Positions 6,797 through 15,447 of a stretch of DNA of 49,461 nt are shown piece by piece (position 1 is the first letter of the stretch; each line of letters begins with the position of its first letter). The translations under genes were made by a program, and so were the position numbers. The DNA is taken from positions 1 to 49,461 of the forward strand of contig QHTB01000153.1 of the NCBI GenBank assembly GCA_003220615.1, in the 5' to 3' direction. The notes under the pieces are model-generated. The model was given only the letters and a program-made list of their open reading frames with translations. It ran no database searches and had not been told where the DNA came from. Source of the stretch: Candidatus Rokuibacteriota bacterium. GTDB lineage: Bacteria > Methylomirabilota > Methylomirabilia > Rokubacteriales > CSP1-6.

Positions 6797-8078
6797 CAAG
6801 CCGCTCCGGATGCTCCAGCATAGCGTCGATCTTCGCCGCGCGCTCTCGGCCGCTCGCCACGTCGATCACCAGGAGCTCGCCCGCCGGCACGCGAGGACCA
6901 CCCACGACGAGCGCGCGACGGACGCGCTGCGCCCGCGCGTACGCAAGTGACTCCTCGAGTCCCCGCGTGACGATGTCACGTGCCACGGAGCGGCCGAGGT
7001 CGCGCAGGCGCCGGGCCAGCGAGAGCGCCGCCGTCTTCTCCGGCGTGAAGTCGATGATGAAGAAGTCAGGACCGGGCAGAGCCACGTCGACCCCCTGGGT
7101 CTCCATCACCGACAGGGCCCGGGCGATGTCGAACGCGAAGCCCACGGCCGGGCAATCGTAGCCGAAGCGGCCGACCATGTGGTCGTAACGCCCACCGGCG
7201 GCGATCGCAGCGCCGAATTCGGCCACGTAGGCCTCGAAGTACATCCCCGAGTAGTAGTCGAAGCCGCGTACGCCGCCGAGGTCGAGCAGCACGGCGTCGG
7301 CCAGGCCATAGATCGTCAACAGCCGATAGACCTCGGCGAGGTTGGCCAGCGCGCGCTCGGCTCGCTTGTTGCGCGCGAACGGCGCGGCCCGCTCGAGCAC
7401 CTCGGCGTGGCCGAACAACGTGGGCAGCGCCAGCAAGGCGTCGCCCACGGGCTCGGGGGGCGCGATCTCATCGACCAGGCGCTCGAGGGTGGACCGGTCC
7501 TTGCGGGCGAGCGCGGTCCTGAGCTCTCGTTCGCGGGCGGCGTCGGTCTTGACCTCCTCCATCAAGCCGCGGAAGAAATCGGGATGGCCGAGGTCGAGCT
7601 GGAAGCGACCGAGGCCGAGCGCGCGCAGACTCTCCACGGTCATGGCCAGGATCTCGACCTCGGCCTCGGGCTTGTCGAGGCCGATCAGCTCCACGCCGGC
7701 CTGGTAGAACTCGCGGTAGTGGGCGAGCTGCGGCTCGTCGTAGCGGAAGACGTTGGTCACGTAGGACAGACGCAGCGGCTTCGGCTCGTCGCGCAGGCGG
7801 GTGGCCACGATGCGCGCGATCTGGGGCGTGATGTCGGCGCGCAGTACGAGCATGCGGCCCGTCTCGCGGTCCACGAAGGTGAAGGCATTGCCCTGCACGG
7901 CCTGGTCGGTGGCGACGGCCAGCACGTCGAAGAACTCGAACGTCGGCGTGACGATCTCCCGGTAGCCCCAGCGGCGGAAGACGTCGAACAGGCGCGCCTC
8001 CACGTGACGCTTGCGCGCGACCTCGTCGGGAAGGTAGATCCGCGCACCCTTGGGAAGCTGGGTGAGCAACGGCTTCAC
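6789..8078 (-). CDS. hisZ: ATP phosphoribosyltransferase regulatory subunit
   Basis: A histidyl-tRNA-synthetase-like protein (429 residues) that lacks the anticodon-binding charging role and instead activates short-form HisG in histidine synthesis. Class II synthetase features are visible: YREIVTPTFEFFDV, the LRADITPQIARI motif, FRYDEPQLAHYREFYQAGVELIG and GGRYDHMVGRFG. GTG 8078 follows GGAGG by 7 bases and forms a GTGA overlap with the upstream gene's stop. A true HisRS is unlikely because the window has hisZ directly beside purA and the C-terminal domain is short and divergent. HisG itself is not in the window. Confidence 0.9.
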   Translation of the reverse strand: MKPLLTQLPKGARIYLPDEVARKRHVEARLFDVFRRWGYREIVTPTFEFFDVLAVATDQAVQGNAFTFVDRETGRMLVLRADITPQIARIVATRLRDEPKPLRLSYVTNVFRYDEPQLAHYREFYQAGVELIGLDKPEAEVEILAMTVESLRALGLGRFQLDLGHPDFFRGLMEEVKTDAARERELRTALARKDRSTLERLVDEIAPPEPVGDALLALPTLFGHAEVLERAAPFARNKRAERALANLAEVYRLLTIYGLADAVLLDLGGVRGFDYYSGMYFEAYVAEFGAAIAAGGRYDHMVGRFGYDCPAVGFAFDIARALSVMETQGVDVALPGPDFFIIDFTPEKTAALSLARRLRDLGRSVARDIVTRGLEESLAYARAQRVRRALVVGGPRVPAGELLVIDVASGRERAAKIDAMLEHPERLDA

Positions 8079-8698
8079 CGCTCGGCCTCCGCGCCAAGGT
8101 GGGCGAGCGTGTTCATGCGGTGCACGGTGACCCAGTCGTCGCGATACTCGAGCTCCGTGATGCCGGCCGGCGAGGCGTCGATGGACCACAGGCGCGCGGG
8201 GCCGAGCCCGAGCCCGTCCAGGACGATCAGTCGGATCACGACCGCGTGGGTGACGAGCACGACGCTCTCACCGTCGTGGTCGGCTCGCAGCGTCTCGATG
8301 CCTTCGGCGACGCGCTTGGCCACCGTCGGCAAAGACTCGCCGCCGGGCGCGGCGAACCTGTCGGGTGCGGTTCGCCAGACGTCGTAAAGGGCGGGCTCGG
8401 CGGCCTCCACCTCGGCGCGCGTCCGGCCCTCCCACGCTCCGAAGCCGAGCTCGCGGAAGACAGGCATGATCTGCACGGCGAGACGGTGCGGCTTGGCGAC
8501 GGCCTCCGCCGAGGTGCGCGCGCGTTCGAGCGGGCTCGCGAAGACGGCCGAGATGGCGACACCGCTGAGCGCCGCCGCCGCCGCCTCGCTCTGGCGAAGA
8601 CCGGCATCGGTAAGCGGGACGTCGCGCCATCCGGCAAAACGCCGCTCGCGCGTGAACACGGTCTCACCGTGACGGAGGACGAACAGTCGCAAGCTCAT
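8075..8698 (-). CDS. Histidine phosphatase family protein (phosphoglycerate mutase-like)
   Basis: 207 residues with the phosphohistidine motif LRHGETVFT at positions 8-16, a conserved second Arg in ASPLERARTSAEA, Glu in FRELGFGAWEGRT and the second catalytic His in VVLVTHAVVIRLI. This set defines the acid-phosphatase/PGM branch that includes CobC, GpmB and broad phosphatases. Sequence alone does not settle the substrate. It is translationally coupled to hisZ by a GTGA overlap. There is no cobalamin gene nearby, so CobC is not favoured. Confidence 0.9.
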   Translation of the reverse strand: MSLRLFVLRHGETVFTRERRFAGWRDVPLTDAGLRQSEAAAAALSGVAISAVFASPLERARTSAEAVAKPHRLAVQIMPVFRELGFGAWEGRTRAEVEAAEPALYDVWRTAPDRFAAPGGESLPTVAKRVAEGIETLRADHDGESVVLVTHAVVIRLIVLDGLGLGPARLWSIDASPAGITELEYRDDWVTVHRMNTLAHLGAEAER

Positions 8699-8742
8699 GA
8701 CAACCCCGCCATTCTATCGCCTTTTGGCGGAGCAGCCAGCGA

Positions 8743-9885
8743 TCAGTGCTTCTCGGCGAACACCTTTTGCGCAGCGCGCATCGATGCCCCGAAGTCGACG
8801 GGAAGGCCCAGCTCTGCCAGCACCTGCTCGAGCGCCGACAACGCGATGACGACGTCGAACTCGGCGGCGTACCCCATGTGCCCCAGGCGGAAGAGCTGCC
8901 CCTTCATCTCGCCCTGGCCCCCCGCGATCGTGATGTTGTGCGTCTCCGAGTACGCCGCGACGATCTTCTCGCTGTTCACGCCGCGGGGTACGGCGACCGC
9001 GGTCAGGGCCGGGCTCGGCGTGGCGCGGGCGAACAACTCGAGGCCGAGCGCCTCGACACCGGCGCGGGTCGCGCGAGCGAGCCGGTCGTGCCGCTTGAAG
9101 ACGTTGGCGAGCCCCTCGGCCGCCAGCATGCGAAACACCTCGCGGAGGCCAACCACGATGCTGACGGCCGGCGTGAAGCGCGCCTCGTTCTTCAGGAGGA
9201 ACTTCCGCTCCTCGGTCAGATCCAGGTAGTACTTGGGGAGCCGCGACGTGCGGGCCGCTGCCCACGCCTTGTCGCTCAGCGCGCAGAAGGCCAGGCCCGG
9301 GGGAAGCATGAGCCCCTTCTGCGATCCGGCGACGACGACGTCGACGCCCCATGCATCCATCGGCAAGTCGGCGATGCCCAGGCTCGACACGGCGTCGACG
9401 ATGAGGATCGCGTCCGTGCGGCGCGTGACTTCGGCATAGGCGCGGACGTCGTGGAGCACGCCGGTCGAGGACTCGCTGTGCTGGGTGAGCACGGCCTTGA
9501 TCCGCGGGGTGGCCCGGAGCGCTTCGGCCAGGCGCCCGGGAGCGACCGTCTCGCCGAAGGGCGCGGTGAGGAGCACCGCGTCGAGGCCGTACGCCTTGGT
9601 GATCTCCGTCCAGCGCTCACCGAACTTTCCCGCCTGGATGACGGCCACCGTGTCGCCCGGCGACAGCGTGTTCACCACGGCGGCTTCCATCGCTCCGGTA
9701 CCCGAGCAGGTGAGCGGAACGACGTCCTGCGCCGTCTGGAACAGCGCCTTGAGCCCCGACCGCACCTCGATGAACAGCGCCTCGTACTCGGGGGTGCGGT
9801 GATGGATCATCGGCTGCGCCATCGCGAGCAGCACGTGGCTCGGGACCGGCGTCGGCCCGGGCGCCATCAACTGGTATTTTTTCAT
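8743..9885 (-). CDS. Class V PLP aminotransferase (serine/alanine-glyoxylate type)
   Basis: 380 residues. Opens with the typical MAPGPTPVPSHVLLAMAQPMIHHRTPEY, has the PLP-phosphate site SGTGAMEAAV, Asp in IVDAVSSLGI and the Schiff-base lysine in VAGSQKGLMLPPGL. The closing GQLFRLGHMGYA carries the carboxylate-binding Arg. Family members use serine, alanine or phosphoserine-like donors with glyoxylate or pyruvate; in many bacteria a close homolog sits beside serA and serves serine or glyoxylate metabolism, but serA is not here, so exact substrate is open. It stands between the histidine phosphatase and the SagB-like gene in the same direction. Confidence 0.9.
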   Translation of the reverse strand: MKKYQLMAPGPTPVPSHVLLAMAQPMIHHRTPEYEALFIEVRSGLKALFQTAQDVVPLTCSGTGAMEAAVVNTLSPGDTVAVIQAGKFGERWTEITKAYGLDAVLLTAPFGETVAPGRLAEALRATPRIKAVLTQHSESSTGVLHDVRAYAEVTRRTDAILIVDAVSSLGIADLPMDAWGVDVVVAGSQKGLMLPPGLAFCALSDKAWAAARTSRLPKYYLDLTEERKFLLKNEARFTPAVSIVVGLREVFRMLAAEGLANVFKRHDRLARATRAGVEALGLELFARATPSPALTAVAVPRGVNSEKIVAAYSETHNITIAGGQGEMKGQLFRLGHMGYAAEFDVVIALSALEQVLAELGLPVDFGASMRAAQKVFAEKH

Positions 9886-9895
9886 GGCTTCGACT

Positions 9896-11407
9896 CTACC
9901 ATGAGGGCCGCGCTCCTCGTCCCAGCGCCGTCACGAAAATTGCGTCGAGTCCCGCCGACGCGGGCGCGAAGAACTTCACGACGTCTCGGTCGTAGAACGT
10001 GAGCCCGGTCGCGCCGAAGCGCTGGGCGTAGGCCGTGAGATACGCGCGGCCGCCGATCAGCCCCGCCTCGAGGTTGACCAGGCGATAGCCACGATTGCCG
10101 TAGGCGGCCAGGAGCGCGTCGAGCGGCGCCATGAAATACAGCACGGCCGCCGCGTCACCGCCGAGGGGTTGCTCCAGGCAGAGATAGGCCGATTCGCGCC
10201 TGAGCTCACCGGCCCGGATCAGCTCCAGCGCGTGCTCGTCGCGCCAGTACCGGTACGCGCCGCTCGGAACGCCGTCCACCGCGTTGACGACCAGGAACAC
10301 ATCGACGAGCCCCGAAGGCACATCGGCGGCCACCGCCCGCGTCGACCACCAGAGCATCGTCGCCAGCTCGATCACCGTGAGCGGCGCGTGCGTGAAGCGC
10401 CGAGAAGAGCCGCGGTGCTGGATGGTGTCGCCGAGACCACGTCCCGCATCGCCGATCGCGGCCGGCAACGACATGGAGCCGCTCGGCGAGCGACGGCGGC
10501 CTGGCGGTACGGCTTTGCGCCACGCGCTGACGTCGGCCGGTGTCGCGAGGCTCGACGCGCTCTGCATCTCGCGCAGCTCTGGATAATCAACCTCCGCCGA
10601 TGAGAGCGGCATGACGTCATGACGTATCTCGTCGATGGTGCCGCGAGCCGGCGCCGGGCTGCCCATCGGACCGACCTCAACGAGCTCGAGCGCGGCTTCG
10701 TGCTCAGCATCGAGGCCAAGCAAACGGTTGACGTCGGCATCCACGAAGCCGGTGAGGAGACGCGGCGTCAGACCGAGGCCGTGAGCGGCGGCCGTGAGGT
10801 TCGCCAGCATCGTGCCGGAGTCCCAGTAGAGATGGCGCCAGCCACGCCCCTGATACTTCCAGGTGTTTCGCCAGAAGAGCGCGCTGAGCACGATGGTCGC
10901 GGCGCGCCGGGCGAGGTCGGGCTCGGCGGCCGCCTCGGCGAACGCGTGGCGCACGTCGCCGTCGCGCAGTCGCCGGAGCGTGAAATCGCCCGGGCAGAAG
11001 TGATAGAGACCCGGCGGCAGGTCTTGCACGTTCCCCGCGGCGACGTAGACCTCGGTCTGGTAGAGCGCGCCGGTCGACGCCGCGGCGCGGAAGAGGACCT
11101 CGCCGCCGCCCGGGTAGGTCTTCTTCCGCGTGACACCGGCGGTGAGATAGAGAAGCGCGGCGAGCCGACCGAGTGTGAGCGGCTGACCCTCCGTACGCGC
11201 AGCGGGATCGAGCGCGCGGAGAGTGTCGACCTCTGCGAGATCGACGTCGCGCGGAAGTGAGATGGTGGGGAGGTCCGTGTAGACCTTGAACGGAAACGGC
11301 TTGATGTCCCACTCGAGCGTGTGGCCGCTCGTCCGGATCGACGCCGGCGTGTGGGTCGTCGCGTCGTGGAACGCCCGCGCGACACGGACGTCGTGGTTGC
11401 CCGTCAT
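9896..11407 (-). CDS. SagB/ThcOx-family dehydrogenase (double nitroreductase domain)
   Basis: 503 residues with two nitroreductase-like halves: the first around residues 75-240 (LGRLAALLYLTAGVTRK, STGALYQTEVYVAAG, LPPGLYHFCP) and the second around 325-495 (IQHRGSSRRFTHAPLTVIEL, GLVDVFLVVNAVDGVPSGAYRYW, LVNLEAGLIGGRAYLTA). The R-G-SSRRF start and PSGAYRY pattern fit the FMN-dependent oxidases that convert azolines to azoles in RiPP pathways. There is no cyclodehydratase (YcaO) or precursor gene in the window, so it is more likely a stand-alone member acting on an unknown substrate. It begins 9 bases after the end of mtnA. Confidence 0.85.
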   Translation of the reverse strand: MTGNHDVRVARAFHDATTHTPASIRTSGHTLEWDIKPFPFKVYTDLPTISLPRDVDLAEVDTLRALDPAARTEGQPLTLGRLAALLYLTAGVTRKKTYPGGGEVLFRAAASTGALYQTEVYVAAGNVQDLPPGLYHFCPGDFTLRRLRDGDVRHAFAEAAAEPDLARRAATIVLSALFWRNTWKYQGRGWRHLYWDSGTMLANLTAAAHGLGLTPRLLTGFVDADVNRLLGLDAEHEAALELVEVGPMGSPAPARGTIDEIRHDVMPLSSAEVDYPELREMQSASSLATPADVSAWRKAVPPGRRRSPSGSMSLPAAIGDAGRGLGDTIQHRGSSRRFTHAPLTVIELATMLWWSTRAVAADVPSGLVDVFLVVNAVDGVPSGAYRYWRDEHALELIRAGELRRESAYLCLEQPLGGDAAAVLYFMAPLDALLAAYGNRGYRLVNLEAGLIGGRAYLTAYAQRFGATGLTFYDRDVVKFFAPASAGLDAIFVTALGRGARPSW

Positions 11408-11416
11408 GGGATCGGG

Positions 11417-12436
11417 TCAGCCACGGAAGCTGTAGGGGGCGCGAAAGACGCCGCGCTCGGTGATGATCGCCGCGATGAGCTCGGAGGGCGTCACGTCGAA
11501 CGCGGGGTTGAAGACCGGTGATGCTTCGGGTGCGGTCACCGTCGCGCCCACGCGCCGCACCTCGGCCGGATCCCGTTCCTCGATCGGGATCTCGGCGCCC
11601 GAGGCCAGCGTCGGATCGATCGTCGAGAACGGCGCCGCGACGTAGAACGGTACGTGGTGATGGTGCGCGAGGACGGCGAGCGCGTAGGTGCCGATCTTGT
11701 TCGCGGTGTCGCCATTGGCGGCGATGCGATCGGCGCCCGTCACGACCAGGTCCACCTGCCCTCGGCCCATCAGCGACGCCGCCACCACGTCGGCGACGAG
11801 GCGGTGCGGGATTCCGTCGCGCACGCACTCCCACGCCGTCAGCCGCGAGCCTTGCATCACCGGCCGGGTCTCGTCCACCCACACCAGCGCGACCTTGCCT
11901 TGCGCGTGCGCCGAGCGAACGACCCCGAGCGCGGTACCGTAGCCGGCGGTCGCCAGGGCGCCCGCATTGCAGTGGGTCAGGATCCGCGCCCCGGACGGCA
12001 CCAGCGTTGCGCCGTGATCGCCCATCGCCCGGTTGGCGGCGACGTCTTCGTCGAGGATCGCCTGGGCTTCGGCGAGGAGGCGCGAGCGGATCGCGTCGAC
12101 CGACATCGCCCGACCTGCCAGCAGTGTGGAGCGCATCCGGTCGAGCGCCCAGAACAGGTTCACGGCCGTCGGCCGCGTCGCCGCCAGTCCCTTGATCGCC
12201 GTCTCGATGTCGGCGAGCAGGCTGTCGAACGTCGTCGCCCTGCTCTGACGGGCAGCCAGAGCCACGCCGAAGGCCGCCGTGACACCGATGGCAGGCGCAC
12301 CTCGCACGACGAGGGTGCGAATGGCCTCGGCGACGTCCTCCCAGCGCGCGAACTCACGCGTCAGCTCCTCGCGCGGCAGTCGAGTCTGGTCGAGCAGTAG
12401 CAGGCGGTCGCCCGCCCAGCGGACCGGCGCGATCAC
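11417..12436 (-). CDS. mtnA: S-methyl-5-thioribose-1-phosphate isomerase
   Basis: 339 residues, full length. Isomerises MTR-1-P to methylthioribulose-1-P in methionine salvage. Diagnostic segments: DQTRLPREEL, VVRGAPAIGVTAAFGVALA, the catalytic cysteine in ILTHCNAGALATAGYGTALG and catalytic aspartate in VVTGADRIAANGDTANKIGTY. These separate it from eIF2B-like and ribose-1,5-bisphosphate isomerase relatives. Other mtn genes are absent nearby; it is followed closely by the SagB-like gene. Confidence 0.95.
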   Translation of the reverse strand: MIAPVRWAGDRLLLLDQTRLPREELTREFARWEDVAEAIRTLVVRGAPAIGVTAAFGVALAARQSRATTFDSLLADIETAIKGLAATRPTAVNLFWALDRMRSTLLAGRAMSVDAIRSRLLAEAQAILDEDVAANRAMGDHGATLVPSGARILTHCNAGALATAGYGTALGVVRSAHAQGKVALVWVDETRPVMQGSRLTAWECVRDGIPHRLVADVVAASLMGRGQVDLVVTGADRIAANGDTANKIGTYALAVLAHHHHVPFYVAAPFSTIDPTLASGAEIPIEERDPAEVRRVGATVTAPEASPVFNPAFDVTPSELIAAIITERGVFRAPYSFRG

Positions 12437-12442
12437 GGAGCG

Positions 12443-12799
12443 CTAGACGCCGTCGCCCGGCCCGGGGTAGCCGAACGGGACGAATTGTCGGAGCGACCGG
12501 CGCAGCCACCCGCCGACGTCGGCGTTGAACTTGAAGTTGTACGCGCGCTCCGGATGCTGGAGGCGGCCATCGACCGAGAAGCCGTCGGGACGAACGGCGC
12601 CGTTGAGCCAGGCTCCGTACACGCCCTCGAGCCCGAAGACGGTTCCCCCGAGGCGGAACCCTTCGCCGCCGATCTTGAGGTCCAGGTTGAGGTCGACCGA
12701 ATCTCGCGCCGGGGCCTGGTCATTGTGCTCCGCCCGAGCCGGCGCGGCCAGAGTCAGCAGCGCGCAGGCCATCAACGCGACGCTCAACATCGTCTTCAT
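12443..12799 (-). CDS. Small exported protein of unknown function
   Basis: ATG 12799 has an excellent AAGGAGG site and begins a signal peptide (MKTMLSVALMACALLTLAAPARA). The mature part of about 95 residues alternates polar and hydrophobic residues (VDLNLDLKIGGEGFRLGGTVFG, GFSVDGRLQHPERAYNFKFNADV), suggesting a beta-rich periplasmic or outer-membrane-associated protein. I do not recognise a family. Ends 6 bases before mtnA. Confidence 0.65.
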   Translation of the reverse strand: MKTMLSVALMACALLTLAAPARAEHNDQAPARDSVDLNLDLKIGGEGFRLGGTVFGLEGVYGAWLNGAVRPDGFSVDGRLQHPERAYNFKFNADVGGWLRRSLRQFVPFGYPGPGDGV

Positions 12800-12837
12800 C
12801 GTTCCTCCTTGACGTCTCACTCCCAACGGCCCGGCCC

Positions 12838-13110
12838 TCACGCCAGACGCTCGCGGATGGCGGCGGCCGTCAGGCCATCGACACTCAGCCACTTGTCCCG
12901 CCCCCGCTCGCCGCGCACGACGCGGACGGCCGAAGGCCGCACGCCGAGCGCCCTCGCAATGAGGGTGACGACGGCGGCATTGGCCGCGCCCTCGACCGGA
13001 GGCGCCATCACACGCACCAGCAGGGCCTGTTCGCGCCAGCCCACGATCGTGCTCGAGGACGCGCGCGGCTGAACCCGCACGTGGAGCAGATCATGCTCAG
13101 GCTCGGGCAT
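12838..13110 (-). CDS. DUF167 (YggU) family protein
   Basis: 90 residues. HVRVQPRASSSTIVGW, then VRVMAPPVEGAANAAVVTLIARALGV and VRVVRGERGRDKWLSVDGL are the complete DUF167 signature. Role unknown. The gene often sits with yggT and yggS homologs, as here, and overlaps the end of divIVA by 14 bases. Confidence 0.9.
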   Translation of the reverse strand: MPEPEHDLLHVRVQPRASSSTIVGWREQALLVRVMAPPVEGAANAAVVTLIARALGVRPSAVRVVRGERGRDKWLSVDGLTAAAIRERLA

Positions 13111-13576
13111 TCGCGTCGCCGACCTCGAGATCCGGCTCGCTGGTCAGCAATCGCTGGTACCGCTCGACGGTGGATTTCAGATCTTCGAGGAGCTGGCGAT
13201 GCGTCCGCTGGATATCCTTGATGCCGCTCCGGATCTTCGCCTCCTCGGCCCGCGCCGCCTCCATCACCTTCTCGCCCTGCATTTCCGCCTCGCGCACGAG
13301 GAGCTGGCCATCACGCCGGGCCGCGTCCTTCATCTCGTCGGTCAGCTTCTGGGTCGTCACGAGCGTTTCCGTCAGCATCCGCTCGACCTCGTTCACGCGA
13401 CGCGCCCGCTCCTCGTGAACGCCGAGCTGCTCCCGAAGCGTCACGTTCTCCTTGAGCAGCTGCTCGTATTCCTCCGCGACGTCCTCCAGGAACGCTTCGA
13501 CTTCCTGAGGATCAAGGCCGCGGAGCATCCGCACCGTGAATTGCTGCTGCCGGATGTCGAGGGGGCTCAGGCGCAT
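13097..13576 (-). CDS. divIVA: DivIVA-domain protein
   Basis: 159 residues. N-terminal MRLSPLDIRQQQFTVRMLRG followed by LDPQEVEAFLEDVAEEYEQLLKEN is the DivIVA lipid-binding start with its first coiled coil, and nearly all of the rest (to about 145) is predicted coiled coil. The typical F-x-x-x-x-R-G-Y/L-D-x-x-E-V-x-x-F-L arrangement is clear. Such proteins mark curved membranes at poles and septa. Its location in a ylm-like cluster next to yggT and near ftsZ fits a division or polar growth scaffold. Confidence 0.9.
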   Translation of the reverse strand: MRLSPLDIRQQQFTVRMLRGLDPQEVEAFLEDVAEEYEQLLKENVTLREQLGVHEERARRVNEVERMLTETLVTTQKLTDEMKDAARRDGQLLVREAEMQGEKVMEAARAEEAKIRSGIKDIQRTHRQLLEDLKSTVERYQRLLTSEPDLEVGDANARA

Positions 13577-13592
13577 CGGAACCCTCCAGGTC

Positions 13593-13898
13593 TCAGCCGA
13601 TCTCCAGTGTCATCGCGAGACGGTGGAGGACCGGCACGAGGAACTCTTTGAGGAAGTACAGCGCAAGGATCACGACCATGGGGGAGAGATCGAGCCCCAT
13701 CGCCAGCGTGGGCAAGCGGTGACGGACGGGACGGAGCACCGGCTCGGTGGCGCGATACAGGAAGCGCACGACCGGGTTGTAGGGGTCCGGGTTGACCCAC
13801 GACAGCAGCGCCCGGGCGACGATCAGCCAGATGAACACGATGATGACGAGGTTCACCAGATTGGCGACCGCGCTCAGGAAGTACGCCCCGATGAACAC
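13593..13898 (-). CDS. YggT family membrane protein
   Basis: 101 residues from GTG 13898, with two hydrophobic segments (about 8-30 and 68-92) and the family centre RALLSWVNPDPYNPVVRFLYRATEPVLRPVR. YggT/YlmG proteins are inner-membrane proteins, linked to division site or nucleoid/chloroplast positioning in various organisms. Lies between divIVA and proC in the same direction. Confidence 0.92.
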   Translation of the reverse strand: MFIGAYFLSAVANLVNLVIIVFIWLIVARALLSWVNPDPYNPVVRFLYRATEPVLRPVRHRLPTLAMGLDLSPMVVILALYFLKEFLVPVLHRLAMTLEIG

Positions 13899-13912
13899 CG
13901 CCGTATCTTAAC

Positions 13913-14740
13913 TCAGCCTGCGGTCCCCCGTCCGAGCTCCTTCGAACGCTGCGTGGCCCGCTCGACCGCCTTGATGAACGTGGTCCGGATGCCGCCCTCC
14001 TCGAGCGCGGCCACGCCGGCGATCGACGTGCCGCCCGGGCTCGACACCATGTCCTTGAGAGCGCCGGGATGTAGACGCGTCTCGCGCAGCAGCTTGGCCG
14101 CGCCCAGCACCGTCTGGGTGGCCAGCATCATCGCGGTGATGCGGTCGAGCCCCATCTTCACACCGCCGTCGGCCAGGGACTCGATCACGAGGGCGACGTA
14201 CGCGGGGCCGGAGCCGGAGAGACCGGTCACCGCATCCATGAGGGACTCGTCCAGGACCACGACGCGCCCGACGGCGCTGAAGATCTCGCCGGCGACGTCC
14301 ATGTCTTCCGGCTCGAGGCCCTCAGCCTTGGCGATCGCAGTCACGCCCTCGAGGACGAGCGCCGGCGTGTTGGGCATCACGCGGATGAGCCGTCCGTCCT
14401 TCCCCAGTGATGCGCGAATGCTCTCCGTGGACACGCCGGCCGCGAGAGAGATCATCAGCTTGCGCCGGCTGAACACGGACGCGATCTCGCGGAGAACCGG
14501 GGCCATGATCTGCGGCTTGACCGCCATGATGACGACGTCGGCTTCGCGGACCAGGTGGAGATTGTCGGGCGCGAGCTTTATGCCGTACGTGCCCGCGATC
14601 TCCTTCAGCCGGTCGCCCCGGACGTCGCTCGCCCAGATCATCTCGCCCCGCACCACGTTGGCCGCCGTCAGTCCCTTGATGAGGGCTTCACCCATGTTGC
14701 CCGAGCCAATGAAGCCGACCTTCTTGCCCTTGAGGCTCAT
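13913..14740 (-). CDS. proC: Pyrroline-5-carboxylate reductase
   Basis: 275 residues. Last step of proline synthesis, reducing P5C with NAD(P)H. Rossmann start VGFIGSGNMGEALIKGL, VIMAVKPQIMAPVL, ISLAAGVSTESIRA, VMPNTPALVLEG, then the C-terminal dimer domain with GLSGSGPAYVALVIESLADGGVKMGL and SSPGGTSIAGVAALEEGG. ATG 14740 makes an ATGA overlap with the yggS stop, so the two are coupled; the proC-yggS-yggT arrangement is common. Confidence 0.96.
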   Translation of the reverse strand: MSLKGKKVGFIGSGNMGEALIKGLTAANVVRGEMIWASDVRGDRLKEIAGTYGIKLAPDNLHLVREADVVIMAVKPQIMAPVLREIASVFSRRKLMISLAAGVSTESIRASLGKDGRLIRVMPNTPALVLEGVTAIAKAEGLEPEDMDVAGEIFSAVGRVVVLDESLMDAVTGLSGSGPAYVALVIESLADGGVKMGLDRITAMMLATQTVLGAAKLLRETRLHPGALKDMVSSPGGTSIAGVAALEEGGIRTTFIKAVERATQRSKELGRGTAG

Positions 14741-15417
14741 GGCGTGGCCTTCGCCGGACGCGGACCGAAGATGGCCGTTCCTACCCGGACCATCGTCGCG
14801 CCCTCCTCGATCGCCACTTCGAAATCCGCGCTCATGCCCATCGAGAGCTCGGCCAGGCCGACGCGCTTGCCGAGCTGGGCCAGCGCGCGAAACCATCCTC
14901 GCGCGTCCTCGGCGCGCTCGGCGATCGGCGGGATGGTCATCAGGCCCCGGACGTCGATGTGATCGAGCTTCGCGATGGCGTCGAGCGCCGACGGCACGGC
15001 GTCAGGGGCAAAGCCCCCCTTGTTGCTCTCGCCGCCCACGTTCACCTGCACCAGCACCGCGACGGGGCGTCCTCGCTGGCGCGCCCGCCGATCGAGCTCG
15101 GTCGCCAGGTCGAGACGATCGAGCGAGTGGACGAGGTCGAACAGCTCGAGCGCCTCGCGCACCTTGTTCGTCTGCAGGTGGCCGATGAGGTGCCACGGGA
15201 CCGGCCGCCCCAGCGCGGCGACCTTTTCCTTCGCCTCCTGCACGCGGTTCTCGCCGAGGGCGGGCACGCCGGCGGCCACGGCGTGCTGGATGCGCTCGAC
15301 CTCGACCGTCTTGGAGACGCCGATCAGGAGGACGTCGTCGCCGCGGCGGCCCGAGCGCTCCGCCGCCCGGGCGATCCGCTCGCGTACGCGCTCGAGATTT
15401 GCGCCGATGTCCGACAT
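14737..15417 (-). CDS. YggS/PROSC-family PLP homeostasis protein
   Basis: 226 residues, full length. PLP-binding lysine in LLIGVSKTVEVERI, then GENRVQEAKEKVAAL, WHLIGHLQTNKVREAL, VHSLDRLDLATEL, and the phosphate-binding LSMGMSADFEVAIEEGATMVRVGTAIFG. The family (YlmE in Gram-positives) has an alanine-racemase-like barrel without racemase activity and buffers free PLP. Sits in ylm order after pgeF. Confidence 0.95.
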   Translation of the reverse strand: MSDIGANLERVRERIARAAERSGRRGDDVLLIGVSKTVEVERIQHAVAAGVPALGENRVQEAKEKVAALGRPVPWHLIGHLQTNKVREALELFDLVHSLDRLDLATELDRRARQRGRPVAVLVQVNVGGESNKGGFAPDAVPSALDAIAKLDHIDVRGLMTIPPIAERAEDARGWFRALAQLGKRVGLAELSMGMSADFEVAIEEGATMVRVGTAIFGPRPAKATP

Positions 15418-15447
15418 GGCAGGGATTCTAGCACTCGGAGCAGCGCC

